Of a stretch of 41,528 nt of DNA, positions 9,458-20,663 are shown in pieces. Positions within the stretch are counted from its first letter, which is position 1, and each line of letters opens with the position of its first letter. The notes under the pieces were generated by a model. That model saw only the letters and a list, made by a program, of their open reading frames with translations. It had not been told where the DNA came from and searched no databases. The stretch covers positions 1 through 41,528 of the forward strand of contig CABXXO010000005.1 of the NCBI GenBank assembly GCA_902516235.1, written 5' to 3'. This DNA comes from an uncultured Alphaproteobacteria bacterium (lineage in GTDB: Bacteria > Pseudomonadota > Alphaproteobacteria > HIMB59). Position numbers and translations under genes: made by a program.

Positions 9458-10028
9458 AAACGCAAAAAAGCTATTAGAATTTTTAAGAAAATACATTGAA
9501 AAAAATAAGATATCTCCAAACTATGAAGAGATGAAAGAGCATATGGGTTTAAAATCAAAATCATCCATATTTCAATATTTAGAATACCTAGAGGAATTAG
9601 GTCATATAAAAAAAGACAAATTAAAATCAAGATCTATTGAGTTAAATAGTGTAATACCATTCTATAATGAAATCTCTGCTGGTAAGCCAATAGATTTTCT
9701 AAATGATCAAATAGAGTATATTGATGTTAATAATTTTATAAAATCTGATAAAGCCAACTGTATTGCTTGTAAGGTACATGGAAATTCAATGGAGTCGTAT
9801 GGTATTTTTGAAGATGATATTATTATAGTAGAAAAAGTTACAAATTATAATTCAAATGATATACACGCTGTTCAAATAGATGATAGTGAGATAACCCTTA
9901 AAAAGATAAAACTAATCAAAGGTGAAATTGAGATATTTGGCGATCATAAAAATTTTTCTTCAGTCAGATATAAGAAAGATAGAGTTAAAATATTAGGCAA
10001 AATGGTTAATTTAGTTAGAAAATATTAA
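9450..10028 (+). CDS. lexA: LexA repressor
   Basis: wHTH-like N-terminus YEEMKEHMGLKSKSSIFQYLEYLEELGHI; Ala-Gly autocleavage site ISAGKPI; catalytic Ser in GNSMESYGI; Lys in EITLKKI. Confidence 0.93.
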   Translation: MTKNAKKLLEFLRKYIEKNKISPNYEEMKEHMGLKSKSSIFQYLEYLEELGHIKKDKLKSRSIELNSVIPFYNEISAGKPIDFLNDQIEYIDVNNFIKSDKANCIACKVHGNSMESYGIFEDDIIIVEKVTNYNSNDIHAVQIDDSEITLKKIKLIKGEIEIFGDHKNFSSVRYKKDRVKILGKMVNLVRKY

Positions 10029-11263
10029 TGATAATAACAAGGTTTGCCCCCTCACCTACTGGAAATTTTCATATGGGTAGTTTAAGAACCGCAATTTATA
10101 ATTTTTTATATGCTAAAAAGAACAAAGGAAAATTTTTGTTAAGAATTGAGGACACTGATAAAGAGAGATCAAATCAAATTTATGAAGAAGAAATATTAAA
10201 GATTTTAAATATATTTAATCTTCAGTATGACAAACTACATTATCAATCAAAGAATTTAAGTTTTCATCAAGAGTATTTAGAGAAACTGATATCTACTGAT
10301 TTAGCTTATCAGTCAGATGATGGACCTTATAAGTTTAGAGTAAAAAAAGATAACGATTTCTTTAAATATGATGATTTAATTCTAGGAGAAGTAAAAATAC
10401 CTTCAAATACAATAGAAGATTTCTCGATAGCTAGATCTGATAAAACTCCCACATTTATATTATCAAATTTAATAGATGATGATTTTGAAAATGTTACAAA
10501 TGTAATTAGAGGTAATGATCATACAATTAATACGGTTAAGCAAAAAATATTATCTAATGCTCTGAACTTCAAAGAAATACATTATGCTCACATTCCACTT
10601 ATACATGATATTGAAGGAAAAAAATTATCTAAAAGACATAATATAACTAATGTTGAGGATTACTTAAATGATGGTTACTTAGCAGAATCCATATTTAATT
10701 TTATTATCAAATTAGGTAATAATTTTAATGATATTGAATACCTAAATATTGATGAAGCTGTTACAAATTTTAATTTATCTAAGACAGTTTTATCACCTGC
10801 AAAATTTGATATTGAAAAGCTAAACTTTATTAATCAATATTATTTAAAAGATTTATCTTTTTCAGATTTTAATAAATACTTAGAGAAAGATGTAAAAGAT
10901 CAAGTTTCTAGTTTTAAGTTAGAGCCCATATATAAAGATATCTTAGAGAGATGTCATAAATATACAGAAATTAATTTAGAGGTAGTCAAACTTTATGATT
11001 TTTTTAAAAAAAATTCAGTTCTTGAAATTGATAAGAATGAAAAAGATTTGATTAAAAAAATTCATACAATTATTAATAATTTGCATGATAATGATAATAC
11101 TGTATCAATACTTGAAAAAAATGGCCTACCTTTAAAGAAAATTGGTAAGATAATAAGAAAAATTACAGTAAATTTTGAATCTAAGATACCAATTGAAAAA
11201 ATTTTTATATTCTTTGGTATTGAAAATATAAAAGAAAGGCTATTATTATATATAAATGATTGA
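10028..11263 (+). CDS. gltX: Glutamyl-tRNA synthetase
   Basis: Class [43 protein letters not shown] motifs. Confidence 0.94.
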   Translation: MIITRFAPSPTGNFHMGSLRTAIYNFLYAKKNKGKFLLRIEDTDKERSNQIYEEEILKILNIFNLQYDKLHYQSKNLSFHQEYLEKLISTDLAYQSDDGPYKFRVKKDNDFFKYDDLILGEVKIPSNTIEDFSIARSDKTPTFILSNLIDDDFENVTNVIRGNDHTINTVKQKILSNALNFKEIHYAHIPLIHDIEGKKLSKRHNITNVEDYLNDGYLAESIFNFIIKLGNNFNDIEYLNIDEAVTNFNLSKTVLSPAKFDIEKLNFINQYYLKDLSFSDFNKYLEKDVKDQVSSFKLEPIYKDILERCHKYTEINLEVVKLYDFFKKNSVLEIDKNEKDLIKKIHTIINNLHDNDNTVSILEKNGLPLKKIGKIIRKITVNFESKIPIEKIFIFFGIENIKERLLLYIND

Positions 11264-12611
11264 TGAAAAAAGATTTAAATTGGTTGATACTAAAACTGGA
11301 AAAGAATATGAATTTGATGGTCTTTATGGCTCTATTGGACCTGATGTAATAAATATTTCATCTTTATACAAAAAAACAGGTCTGTTTACGTACGATCCAG
11401 GCTTTACATCAACCGCTGCTTGTAATTCTAAAATTACATACATTGATGGTGAGAAAGGTGTCCTCCAATACAGGGGATACCCAATCGAGGAACTTGCTAA
11501 TAATAGCTCTCATTTAGAAGTTTGTTACTTACTTATGCATGGCGAACTGCCCTCAGAGAGTGATAAAAATGAATTTGAAGAAATAATTAAAAATCATACT
11601 TTACTTAATGAACAAATAATTCAATTTTACAAAGGCTTTAGAAGAGATGCTCATCCTATGGCTATGATGATTGGAATTGTAGGTGCCTTATCATCTTTTT
11701 ATCATGACACTTTAAATATTGAAGATCCTGAACATAGGATGATAGCTTCACACAGAATACTAGCAAAAATGCCAACTATTGCTGCTATGGCATATAAATA
11801 TTCTGTAGGGCAACCTTTTGTTTATCCAGTTAACAAACTTAATTACGCAGACAATTTTTTACATATGTGCTTTGCAACACCAACAAAAGAATATGAAATA
11901 AACCCACATTTTTCAAAAATAATGGATCAAATATTCATTCTTCATGCTGATCATGAACAAAATGCATCGACATCTACTGTGCGAACCGCAGGGTCTTCAT
12001 TAGCAAACCCATATGCATGTTTATCAGCGGGTATTTCCTCACTTTGGGGTAAGTCTCATGGCGGAGCTAATGAGGCCGTTATAGATATGCTTGATGAGAT
12101 AGTTTCAAATGAATTACAGCCAAAAGATTTCATAGAGGAAGTTAAAAATAAAAAAAATAAAATTAGATTGATGGGTTTTGGTCATAGAGTATATAAGAGT
12201 TATGACCCTAGAGCGAAAGTACTTAAGAAGAGCACCGAAGATTTATTTAAAGATTTGAAAATAAAGTCTAAAGATCTTGAAATAGCAAAAGAAATTGAAG
12301 AATTAGCATTAAATGACTCCTATTTTAAAGAAAAAAATCTCTATCCAAATGTAGATTTCTACTCAGGGATACTCCTTAAAGCTCTAGGTATACCCACATC
12401 AATGTTTACACCTATTTTTGCAGTTGGAAGAACAGTAGGTTGGTTATCACAATGGAAAGAAATGATTGAAGATAATGAATTTAAAATTACAAGACCAAGA
12501 CAACTATTTACAGGTGATAAAAATAGGACATACAAAAAAGTTCCTGATAGAGAGAAAAAATCGATATTTAATTTATTATGGCTTAAGAAGACTTTTCTAA
12601 ATAATCAATAA
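11256..12611 (+). CDS. gltA: Citrate synthase
   Basis: [64 protein letters not shown] motifs. Confidence 0.97.
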   Translation: MIDEKRFKLVDTKTGKEYEFDGLYGSIGPDVINISSLYKKTGLFTYDPGFTSTAACNSKITYIDGEKGVLQYRGYPIEELANNSSHLEVCYLLMHGELPSESDKNEFEEIIKNHTLLNEQIIQFYKGFRRDAHPMAMMIGIVGALSSFYHDTLNIEDPEHRMIASHRILAKMPTIAAMAYKYSVGQPFVYPVNKLNYADNFLHMCFATPTKEYEINPHFSKIMDQIFILHADHEQNASTSTVRTAGSSLANPYACLSAGISSLWGKSHGGANEAVIDMLDEIVSNELQPKDFIEEVKNKKNKIRLMGFGHRVYKSYDPRAKVLKKSTEDLFKDLKIKSKDLEIAKEIEELALNDSYFKEKNLYPNVDFYSGILLKALGIPTSMFTPIFAVGRTVGWLSQWKEMIEDNEFKITRPRQLFTGDKNRTYKKVPDREKKSIFNLLWLKKTFLNNQ

Positions 12612-13671
12612 TCATATTTGGACGAAAACTAGTAAAATTACTATCTTCAAGACCTCTTAACATATTGTTTCTGTAATTAACTAAAGTTTTTTCATCAGAT
12701 CTTAAATTTTTAAAAAAAAGTAATAAATTTTTTACATTAAAATCGCTTTGAATATACTCTTTTATAATTTCTTTTTTATTAAAAATATTTACTAATGATA
12801 AAAAATGAGATCTTACAAAGAATTTAAAAATAAAATAATTTATATAATTTGCTTTATAAAAAATTATATGGGGAATGTTTGAAAAACATAATTCTAAATG
12901 CACAGTACCTGAACATGCAAAAGCAAAGTCTAATTTAGAGATTTTTTGATAGTACGTATCATCATTAATATGAAAAATTAGATTTGAATTTTCTTTTAAA
13001 GTATCTTTTATAAAATATTCAAATTCATCTGTAATAAAAAAATTAAAAATAAGGTCTCTTTGGTCTTTTAGACTATATAGAAGCTCCTTTATAATTAATA
13101 TATTATTATATATCTCTTGACGTCTACTACCTAAAAAAAAACCAATATTCTTCAAAGATTTATCATAACTATTAGAAAAATGAGTTTTATTCATTAAAGG
13201 ATGTCCTATATATCGATAGAGATTTGGTTTATAGTATGGCTGTTCAACCTTAAATATTGAAAAAATTCTATCAAAATTATTATTTATAAAATTAGCTTTT
13301 TTTGATTTCCATATAAAAACAGAAGGACCTACAATTTGACAATATTTAATTTTATTTGATTTAAATTTTTTTGTATAAAATTTTGAGAAATCAAATGAAT
13401 CAATAAAAAAAATATGAGTAAATGAGTTATTTATAACAACTTCATTAAGCTTTCGTCTTAACTTAAAAAGATATTTTAAATTTAATATTATATTTACAAA
13501 TCCCATAATAGAATTAATTTTAATATTAGTGATATCATTAAAGTTTTTATAATTATCAAGCATTCCAAAGGTAAATATTTGATTTTTATTGGTATTAAAA
13601 AATTTTTCATCAAGTAGTGACTTAAGAATTTGTCTACCAGATTGTTCAAGAGTAATAAATAAGACCTTCAT
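12583..13671 (-). CDS. lpxB: Lipid-A-disaccharide synthase (divergent)
   Basis: [37 protein letters not shown] motifs and position next to lpxI. Confidence 0.87.
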   Translation of the reverse strand: MKVLFITLEQSGRQILKSLLDEKFFNTNKNQIFTFGMLDNYKNFNDITNIKINSIMGFVNIILNLKYLFKLRRKLNEVVINNSFTHIFFIDSFDFSKFYTKKFKSNKIKYCQIVGPSVFIWKSKKANFINNNFDRIFSIFKVEQPYYKPNLYRYIGHPLMNKTHFSNSYDKSLKNIGFFLGSRRQEIYNNILIIKELLYSLKDQRDLIFNFFITDEFEYFIKDTLKENSNLIFHINDDTYYQKISKLDFAFACSGTVHLELCFSNIPHIIFYKANYINYFIFKFFVRSHFLSLVNIFNKKEIIKEYIQSDFNVKNLLLFFKNLRSDEKTLVNYRNNMLRGLEDSNFTSFRPNMIIDYLEKSS

Positions 13672-14495
13672 TACATTACTAATAAAGAGATTTTATTAGT
13701 TTTAATTTGCTTTAAGAATTTTTCCTTTTCTGAGATCAAAATATTATTCTTAAATAAACAAATAACTCGAAATTTATACTTAATTAATAATTTTAATGTT
13801 TCCAAGCCTATTACAGGAAAATCAATTTCATCTATTTGATCATATTTCTTGGACTTTACAAAAATCAAATTATTAAATTTAGAACTAATTTTACCTATCC
13901 TAGTAATCATATCATTAGTGCCAAAAATATCCTCCATTGCTATTAACCTATCACCATTAAAAATAAATGATTGTCCAATATTCATTGAATATAATTTTCG
14001 AATAAAAACCTTTTTTTTTGTTAATTGAGTTACAATTTTTTTATTTTCTTTATGAACATATTCATCATTTCTAGTAACAAGCATTTCTTTTAATAATTTT
14101 TTTTGTGAAAGTAGAGCTAATTTATTATTTAATAAATATTTCTTCAAAATTTTAGATTGGTCATTAATATTATTAAGGAATATATCCTTGGAAATTAAAA
14201 GTTTTGATTTAAATGATAAATTAATTTTATCAAGTGATGGAAGGTCTACATATCCTATTACAATTATTTTTTTTAGATTTCTAGATTTTATAAATGAAAT
14301 AATTTTTTCTAAGTTTTTTACATTAAATTGTTCATAATTATTTTTGAAATTTTTTTCAAGAGATTTATTTTTATTAATAATAATAATTTGGCCTAATAAT
14401 TTTTTAAAATTTAAATAATTAGCTACTTCATTTACAAATAATCCTGAACCAGCTATTAAGCAAATATCATTTTTGTATGTGGCCAAGTTTTTCAT
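13671..14495 (-). CDS. lpxI: UDP-2,3-diacylglucosamine pyrophosphatase, LpxI type
   Basis: LIAGSGLFVNEVANYL N-terminus, IGQSFIFNGDRLIAMEDIFGTNDMI, FPVIGLETL; lies between lpxA and lpxB. Confidence 0.87.
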   Translation of the reverse strand: MKNLATYKNDICLIAGSGLFVNEVANYLNFKKLLGQIIIINKNKSLEKNFKNNYEQFNVKNLEKIISFIKSRNLKKIIVIGYVDLPSLDKINLSFKSKLLISKDIFLNNINDQSKILKKYLLNNKLALLSQKKLLKEMLVTRNDEYVHKENKKIVTQLTKKKVFIRKLYSMNIGQSFIFNGDRLIAMEDIFGTNDMITRIGKISSKFNNLIFVKSKKYDQIDEIDFPVIGLETLKLLIKYKFRVICLFKNNILISEKEKFLKQIKTNKISLLVM

Positions 14496-15225
14496 TCAAG
14501 ATTGATTTATATTCATAAAATATACTCTCTACTTTATCATTAGTTGAAAAATTGATATCTTCACCAATAAATCTTTCATGCAAAGCACTAATTTTATTTA
14601 CATCTTCTTTGTTAAAATTATTTCTTCTTATTCCAACTAAATTTAAACCCCTCAATTTTGCTCGATTACCAATGGCTAAACTAAATGGTAATACATTTTT
14701 ATCAATTCCACTCATTCCTCCAATCATTGAATAAGAACCAATGGTTACAAACTGTATGACTGCAGATAAACCACCTATTACAACATTATCAAGAATATTT
14801 ACATGCCCTCCAAGTGTTACTTGGTTTACTAAAATATTATTATTATTTATTTTACAATCATGAGCTATGTGCACACCAGTCATAAAAAGGTTATTATCTT
14901 TTATACTTGTTAACATACCACCATCTTTGGTTCCTTTACTTACTGTAATATTTTCTCTGAAAGTATTAGAATTTCCAATCTCTAAAAAACTTTCTTCTCC
15001 GGAATATTTCTGATCTTGTGGATCACATCCTATATTGGAGAAAGGATGAAAAATATTATTGTTACCTATAGTCGTATTTCCAGTTATGGAAACATGTGAT
15101 TTTAATATTGTTCCTTCACCAATTGAGATGTTTCCATCAATATTACAAAAAGGACCAATTTTTACATTGTTTCCTAATTTAACAGATTTACCTACTGTGC
15201 TACTTTGATGAATCAGAGACGTCAT
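14467..15225 (-). CDS. lpxA: UDP-N-acetylglucosamine O-acyltransferase
   Basis: Left-handed beta-helix hexapeptide repeats; [62 protein letters not shown]. Confidence 0.96.
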   Translation of the reverse strand: MTSLIHQSSTVGKSVKLGNNVKIGPFCNIDGNISIGEGTILKSHVSITGNTTIGNNNIFHPFSNIGCDPQDQKYSGEESFLEIGNSNTFRENITVSKGTKDGGMLTSIKDNNLFMTGVHIAHDCKINNNNILVNQVTLGGHVNILDNVVIGGLSAVIQFVTIGSYSMIGGMSGIDKNVLPFSLAIGNRAKLRGLNLVGIRRNNFNKEDVNKISALHERFIGEDINFSTNDKVESIFYEYKSILNEKLGHIQK

Positions 15226-15646
15226 GTATCATCGCTGAAAATATACATTGTGCATGTATAACATCATTTACAAAGCATTTACCTTCAAATTTGTAAACAT
15301 TCTTAACTTTGTTTAGGCGATTAACCTTCAGATCTAATACATCACCTGGCATTATTGGCTTTCTAAATTTACACTTATCAATTGTCATGAAAGATACTCC
15401 TGGATTTTGCATAGAGTCTTTCAAATGCATAGCCACTGTAAAACAAGCAGCTTGAACAATAGCTTCTATAACTAAAACACCTGGCATAAGAGGCCTATTA
15501 GGAAAGTGTCCTTGAAAAAATGGCTCATTTATAGTGACGCATTTTATTGCATGTGCAGAAATATCTGGTACAAAGTCAATAATTTTATCTATAAGTAAAA
15601 AAGGGTACCTATGTGGTAAAATTTTTTGGATATCATTAATGTCCAT
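15200..15646 (-). CDS. fabZ: 3-hydroxyacyl-ACP dehydratase
   Basis: [34 protein letters not shown] motifs. Confidence 0.96.
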   Translation of the reverse strand: MDINDIQKILPHRYPFLLIDKIIDFVPDISAHAIKCVTINEPFFQGHFPNRPLMPGVLVIEAIVQAACFTVAMHLKDSMQNPGVSFMTIDKCKFRKPIMPGDVLDLKVNRLNKVKNVYKFEGKCFVNDVIHAQCIFSAMIHDVSDSSK

Positions 15647-16619
15647 TATTTTTCTCTTTAATAATTTTTCTTTTCCACTCTTTTATATCAATGGCTGGAA
15701 AACCAGCAACAACAGAATTATCTTTAATATTCTTTGTTACACCGCTTTTTGCAGCTATTACAACATTTTGTCCGATTTTTATATGTCCAGCAAAACCAAC
15801 TTGCCCTCCCACAGTGACATTATTACCAATTTCAACACTTCCTGAAATACCTGTCTGGGCAGCAATGCAAGCATTATCTCCAATCTGGACATTATGAGCT
15901 ATATGTACCATATTATCTATCATTGAATTTTTGCCGATGTAAGTATAATCAATCTTACCTCTATCTATAGTACATGACGAACCTATATGAACATTGTTAT
16001 CTATTATAACAATACCGATTTGAGGATTGAGAGAGTTGGTACCTCTTTTTTTTAAATCAAAACCAAAACCTGTTGTGCCTATCGATGAATTATCACAGAT
16101 AGTAACGTTATCTTTAATTATAGTATTTTTAATAACTACATTATTTTTAATCACACAATTTCGACCTACATTAACACCCCTTCCAATGACACAATTATTA
16201 AATATTTTTGAAGATTTATGAATATGAGCATTCTTTGATATAAGAGAATTATCAATTAAATCAAATTCATCTAAATAATCTAAACTATCATCATGGGAAT
16301 AAATGTAATTTATAATAATATTATATGGATCATTTAAATCTTTAACAAAAATAACATCTTTATAGTTTGTATCCTCAAATATATTCACATTATTTGTAAT
16401 AAGGATAATATTATTAAGATTTTTTTTATTAAATTTAATATTATTTTCTAAAAATAAAACTGAGTACTCTCTTAAATTATTAGTAGAAGAAATATCTTTA
16501 ATATCAAAATTTGAAGAAATTCTTTTATCCAAAATATTAATTTTTAAAAAATTTACTATATCGTTAATGTTTAATTTATTTCTAATGAAAAGAAATTCAC
16601 TTCTATTGAATTTTAACAT
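15636..16619 (-). CDS. lpxD: UDP-3-O-(3-hydroxyacyl)glucosamine N-acyltransferase
   Basis: Hexapeptide repeats; [41 protein letters not shown]. Confidence 0.95.
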   Translation of the reverse strand: MLKFNRSEFLFIRNKLNINDIVNFLKINILDKRISSNFDIKDISSTNNLREYSVLFLENNIKFNKKNLNNIILITNNVNIFEDTNYKDVIFVKDLNDPYNIIINYIYSHDDSLDYLDEFDLIDNSLISKNAHIHKSSKIFNNCVIGRGVNVGRNCVIKNNVVIKNTIIKDNVTICDNSSIGTTGFGFDLKKRGTNSLNPQIGIVIIDNNVHIGSSCTIDRGKIDYTYIGKNSMIDNMVHIAHNVQIGDNACIAAQTGISGSVEIGNNVTVGGQVGFAGHIKIGQNVVIAAKSGVTKNIKDNSVVAGFPAIDIKEWKRKIIKEKNNGH

Positions 16620-16625
16620 GAATAT

Positions 16626-18872
16626 TCAAAAGGAAGTTCCTATTGTAAAATTGAATTCTCTGGTTGTATCATCTCTATTTTTATCAACTGGGATTGCATA
16701 TGAAAATGAAATTGGGCCTATAGCGGTTAAGATATCAAAAGAAATACCTACTGCAGACCTTAATTCGAGATCATTTTCTGAGGTATAATCACTATCCCAT
16801 ATTGAACCCGTACTATAGAAAAATTTTGTATTAATATTATCTTTATCATCGAATAAAAATGATCCTCCCACACCTATGGTCGAGGTAAAAAATTTATTTC
16901 CACCAAGATAAATATTATCAGTCTTTGGTCCAATACCTCTATAATCAAAACCCTTAAAATCTAAACCACCTAAGCTAAAAGCATTTAATGTTTTAAGTTC
17001 ATTGTCTAAGGAATCTGATATACCAATATCATTTGACAGGAATAAAAAACGATTAGAATTTTTAGATTTACGATATAAATCATTTCTTATTAAGACTTTA
17101 TAAAAACTATCATCTGATATATTTTTTGGTGAGTATTCAAAGTAAATTTTATTAAGTGTGCCGTTAGTTGGATAAAGGAAGTCATCAGTAGTGTTATAAC
17201 TTATAGACAAATCAACAGTATAAACATCAAATGTGCCAATATTATCATTGATTGCAGATATATCCTGTGAAGGAGAATTTCTATTTGAGCTCTTATAACT
17301 AAAGCCTGATGAAACGCTTGTTTTTTCATCTATCTCTAAATTTAATGAATATGAAAGACCTTGCTCTTTTGATTTAAAACCAAAAGAATTTGTTAAATCT
17401 TTTTCCGTATTAAAAATTGAATATCTATTATTAATTTTAGATGATGCAATAGGATAGTGTACTAATGAAACCATAAATAAAGTATTCTCTTCGTTAATCA
17501 TAAATTCTGTATCAAGATTATTACCAGTACCAAAAAGATTATTATCTTTTATAGCCAAAGATAAACCTGCACCAACATCACCTGAAAAAGTTCCAGCAGC
17601 CATTATCTGACCAGTTTTTTTATTTTCATCAATATTAATGGTAACATCAGCATTATCTTTGTTTGATTTTTTAGAAATACTTATGTTGTTTATATACTTA
17701 TATTTTAGAAGATTTTTTTCAGTAATATCAATTGCATTTTGATTGAAATAATCACCTGGTTGAAAATTTAATTTAGATCTTATAGTTTTATCTTTAGTTA
17801 TATCATTTCCATAAATTGAAATAGAGTTAATTATTTCTGGCTCAACATTTTTTTCATAAATAATTAAATTATGTGTATTATTTTTATTTTCAATATTGCT
17901 TTGATATATAAAATTAAATTTGTTAAATTTTACTAACAAATTATTTATAGATGATAAAAAACTATTTACTAATTGCTTATCATAAAAATTATCGTTTTTT
18001 TTTAGATTTTTCATAAAAAAATCTTTTTCTTCAGAAATTTGGTCTAAGAGATCAGAATTATTTAAGTTAAAAACAACATCATTTATTTTTATTCTATTAC
18101 CTTCGTCAATAAAAAAAGTTAAATTATATGAATTATTAGATATTTTGGTAATATCATAATTTACTTTAACATCAAAAAAACCCTTATTTTCATAAAAAAT
18201 AATAATTTTATTTTTATCAAAAACAAAATTATCATCGTTAAGATTAGATCCAGATGAAAATATATTATAAAATTTAAGAGATTTAGTGCTAATTAATGAT
18301 GATAAATATTGATCTGAATAAGAAGAATTTCCAATAAAATTAATAATTTTGATTTTATTTTGTGCTCCTTCATTAATCGTATAAATTAGATTAACTCTAT
18401 CCTCAGAAAATTTTTCAGTAGTGGCGACAACATTTACAAACTTAAAGCCTTTTGATTTATATATATTTTTTATAAGATTTAGATCGCTGTTGATGAAACT
18501 TTTATCAATAAATGTATTTTTTTTCTGATTTATATTTTCTATGATTAGTTCGTCATCTATCCTAATATTTCCATTTATATAAATATTTTCTATTAAGTTA
18601 TTTTCTTCAATTGATATGTAATAAATTTCACCTTCATCTTTTAGTGTCAAATCATAAATAAGTTCAGATTTATAAAAATCTTTTATTAATTTATTAATAT
18701 CCGAGTCTGTAAAATTTTCTTTGTTTAAATCTATATTTGTCAATGCTTGTAAATCATTAACATTCAACTTTGAAAGTCCATCAATTTTTAGATTATTTGA
18801 GTAAGAGTTAGCAGATAGCAATGAAAATAAAAAAAAAACTAGTATCTTTAATATTTTAATTTTAGACATCAT
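16626..18872 (-). CDS. bamA: Outer membrane protein assembly factor BamA
   Basis: Signal peptide, POTRA-like repeats, C-terminal beta-barrel with LGGLDFKGFDYRGIGP and terminal aromatic residue (FNFTIGTSF). Confidence 0.93.
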   Translation of the reverse strand: MMSKIKILKILVFFLFSLLSANSYSNNLKIDGLSKLNVNDLQALTNIDLNKENFTDSDINKLIKDFYKSELIYDLTLKDEGEIYYISIEENNLIENIYINGNIRIDDELIIENINQKKNTFIDKSFINSDLNLIKNIYKSKGFKFVNVVATTEKFSEDRVNLIYTINEGAQNKIKIINFIGNSSYSDQYLSSLISTKSLKFYNIFSSGSNLNDDNFVFDKNKIIIFYENKGFFDVKVNYDITKISNNSYNLTFFIDEGNRIKINDVVFNLNNSDLLDQISEEKDFFMKNLKKNDNFYDKQLVNSFLSSINNLLVKFNKFNFIYQSNIENKNNTHNLIIYEKNVEPEIINSISIYGNDITKDKTIRSKLNFQPGDYFNQNAIDITEKNLLKYKYINNISISKKSNKDNADVTINIDENKKTGQIMAAGTFSGDVGAGLSLAIKDNNLFGTGNNLDTEFMINEENTLFMVSLVHYPIASSKINNRYSIFNTEKDLTNSFGFKSKEQGLSYSLNLEIDEKTSVSSGFSYKSSNRNSPSQDISAINDNIGTFDVYTVDLSISYNTTDDFLYPTNGTLNKIYFEYSPKNISDDSFYKVLIRNDLYRKSKNSNRFLFLSNDIGISDSLDNELKTLNAFSLGGLDFKGFDYRGIGPKTDNIYLGGNKFFTSTIGVGGSFLFDDKDNINTKFFYSTGSIWDSDYTSENDLELRSAVGISFDILTAIGPISFSYAIPVDKNRDDTTREFNFTIGTSF

Positions 18873-19956
18873 AATATTTTTTTAAAGAATAAATAAAATT
18901 AATCGTATCATTAAATGATATAAAATCTGAATTATTTTTTGATTTTTTCAAATTATACATAATAAAATCAATAATATTATTATATTCAATTTTAGAATTT
19001 AAGTATTTTTTCTGAGCAATATTATTTAAAATCATAAAAGAAATTTGCTCAGAGTGAGATAGTTTTTTTAAATAACTTAAATATTTATATATTTTAAATC
19101 TTTTATCATTAAATTTCTCTATTTTTAATTTATCAGAGTCTAAAAAAATATTTTGATTTACTTTATATAAATTTGAGTAAAATTTTTCCAAAGGTTTTAT
19201 TAAAGTTATTAACATATCATTATTGAAGCAATTTATATTAATAATATTATCATTATTGATGATTACGCTATGTACATATGCCTCTGATGATACTAAAAAA
19301 TCAATTTTACTTAAATTAATTTTATAAATAATTGACAGTTCATATATTTCTAAAATTTTATTAATAAAATTTGAAGAGTCTATTGAATTATTAATACCCA
19401 TTTTCCATTTAGGATGTGATAGTACTTTTTTTTTACTTACCTTATTTAGATTTATATTTTTTTTAAAATAGAAAGGTCCACCTGATGCAGTAATAAATAT
19501 TTTTTTAATATTTTCATTTTTAATATTCAAATTAAATATTGAAAAATGTTCAGAATCTAATGGTATCAAATTATTTTTAGATACATAAATTTTATCGACT
19601 AATAAGCTGCCACCAGCAATAATCATTTCTTTGTTTGCAATGGCGAGAATAGAGTTTTTATTATTTTTTAAAAATATTTCAGCGTACAAGATTGACTCAT
19701 ATCCATAATCCAAAAAATATATAATGTCTATTTTATGTGTTTTTAAAAATTTTTTAAAATTTTCATTCTCAATTTTACTACTAAGTAAGAATGAATTTTT
19801 AATATCAAAACGATCTCTTTGTAGTTTTAATTTTTTTTTGTTTTTATATCCAGTAATTGAAAATATATTAATATTTTTTTTATTACAGAAACTTAATAAA
19901 GATGTGCCAAGTTTGCCTGTAGAGCCTATAATACAAATTTTAGGTATGAGTTTCAT
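18862..19956 (-). CDS. dxr: 1-deoxy-D-xylulose 5-phosphate reductoisomerase
   Basis: IIGSTGKLGTSLL, AIANKEMIIAGG, IPLDSEHFSIF, TASGGPF, HPKWKMGINNSIDSSNFINK motifs. Confidence 0.93.
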   Translation of the reverse strand: MKLIPKICIIGSTGKLGTSLLSFCNKKNINIFSITGYKNKKKLKLQRDRFDIKNSFLLSSKIENENFKKFLKTHKIDIIYFLDYGYESILYAEIFLKNNKNSILAIANKEMIIAGGSLLVDKIYVSKNNLIPLDSEHFSIFNLNIKNENIKKIFITASGGPFYFKKNINLNKVSKKKVLSHPKWKMGINNSIDSSNFINKILEIYELSIIYKINLSKIDFLVSSEAYVHSVIINNDNIININCFNNDMLITLIKPLEKFYSNLYKVNQNIFLDSDKLKIEKFNDKRFKIYKYLSYLKKLSHSEQISFMILNNIAQKKYLNSKIEYNNIIDFIMYNLKKSKNNSDFISFNDTINFIYSLKKYYDV

Positions 19957-20663
19957 ATATAAAAATTTATAATAATGATAAATATAAACATACTATCTAA
20001 TCTGTCTAATATTCCACCGTGACCACCTAATATATTTGAAAAATCTTTCAAATTATAATTCCTTTTTATGAATGAGAAAAAAATATCACCTAAAAATAAA
20101 GATAATGAAAGTAAAATTGATAAAATCAAAGGATAATCAAATAGAAATATTATAATAAATGTTAGTAGAGAAGATAATATGGTACCAGACCAAGTCTTTT
20201 TAGGACTTATATTAGGAATAATAAGTGGACCTTTTATCGATTTACCAAAGATATATGCAATTGTATCGTTAAAAAATGCAATAAAAAAAATAAAATAAAA
20301 TACTTCTCTACTATTTAATAACACAGCAAAGAAATTTTGAATAAAGATTAAAATAACAAATAAGAAAATCTTTTTTCCATAAAAATTCGGTTTAAATAAA
20401 ATTACAACCGATGAAAGAATAACTAAAAAATTAAAAAAAACTATGACTTTATAATTAAAATAAATGATAGGTAAAGTTAGTAAGAATATTATTAAAAATA
20501 CATAATCATAAAAATTATTTAAAAAATTTGACTTATTTAAATCATATATAACTAACATAGATAGTATTATTAAGACAAGATAATCAAATTGAAAAAAATA
20601 ATTAAAGATAAAAAATGTTATTATTAAAGCACCAATAGTTGCTCTGTTTATATCAATTACCAA
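19953..20663 (-). CDS. cdsA: Phosphatidate cytidylyltransferase
   Basis: Multi-TM protein; FFNDTIAYIFGKSIKG, NISPKKTWSGTI, GHGGILDRLDS CDP-alcohol signature. Confidence 0.93.
   Translation of the reverse strand: MVIDINRATIGALIITFFIFNYFFQFDYLVLIILSMLVIYDLNKSNFLNNFYDYVFLIIFLLTLPIIYFNYKVIVFFNFLVILSSVVILFKPNFYGKKIFLFVILIFIQNFFAVLLNSREVFYFIFFIAFFNDTIAYIFGKSIKGPLIIPNISPKKTWSGTILSSLLTFIIIFLFDYPLILSILLSLSLFLGDIFFSFIKRNYNLKDFSNILGGHGGILDRLDSMFIFIIIINFYI

Noticed and set aside
15534-16788. Several plus-strand ORFs (103, 68, 64, 73 aa) across fabZ/lpxD/bamA
   Set aside because: Antisense to hexapeptide-repeat and barrel genes; the repetitive codon pattern gives long reverse open frames by chance.
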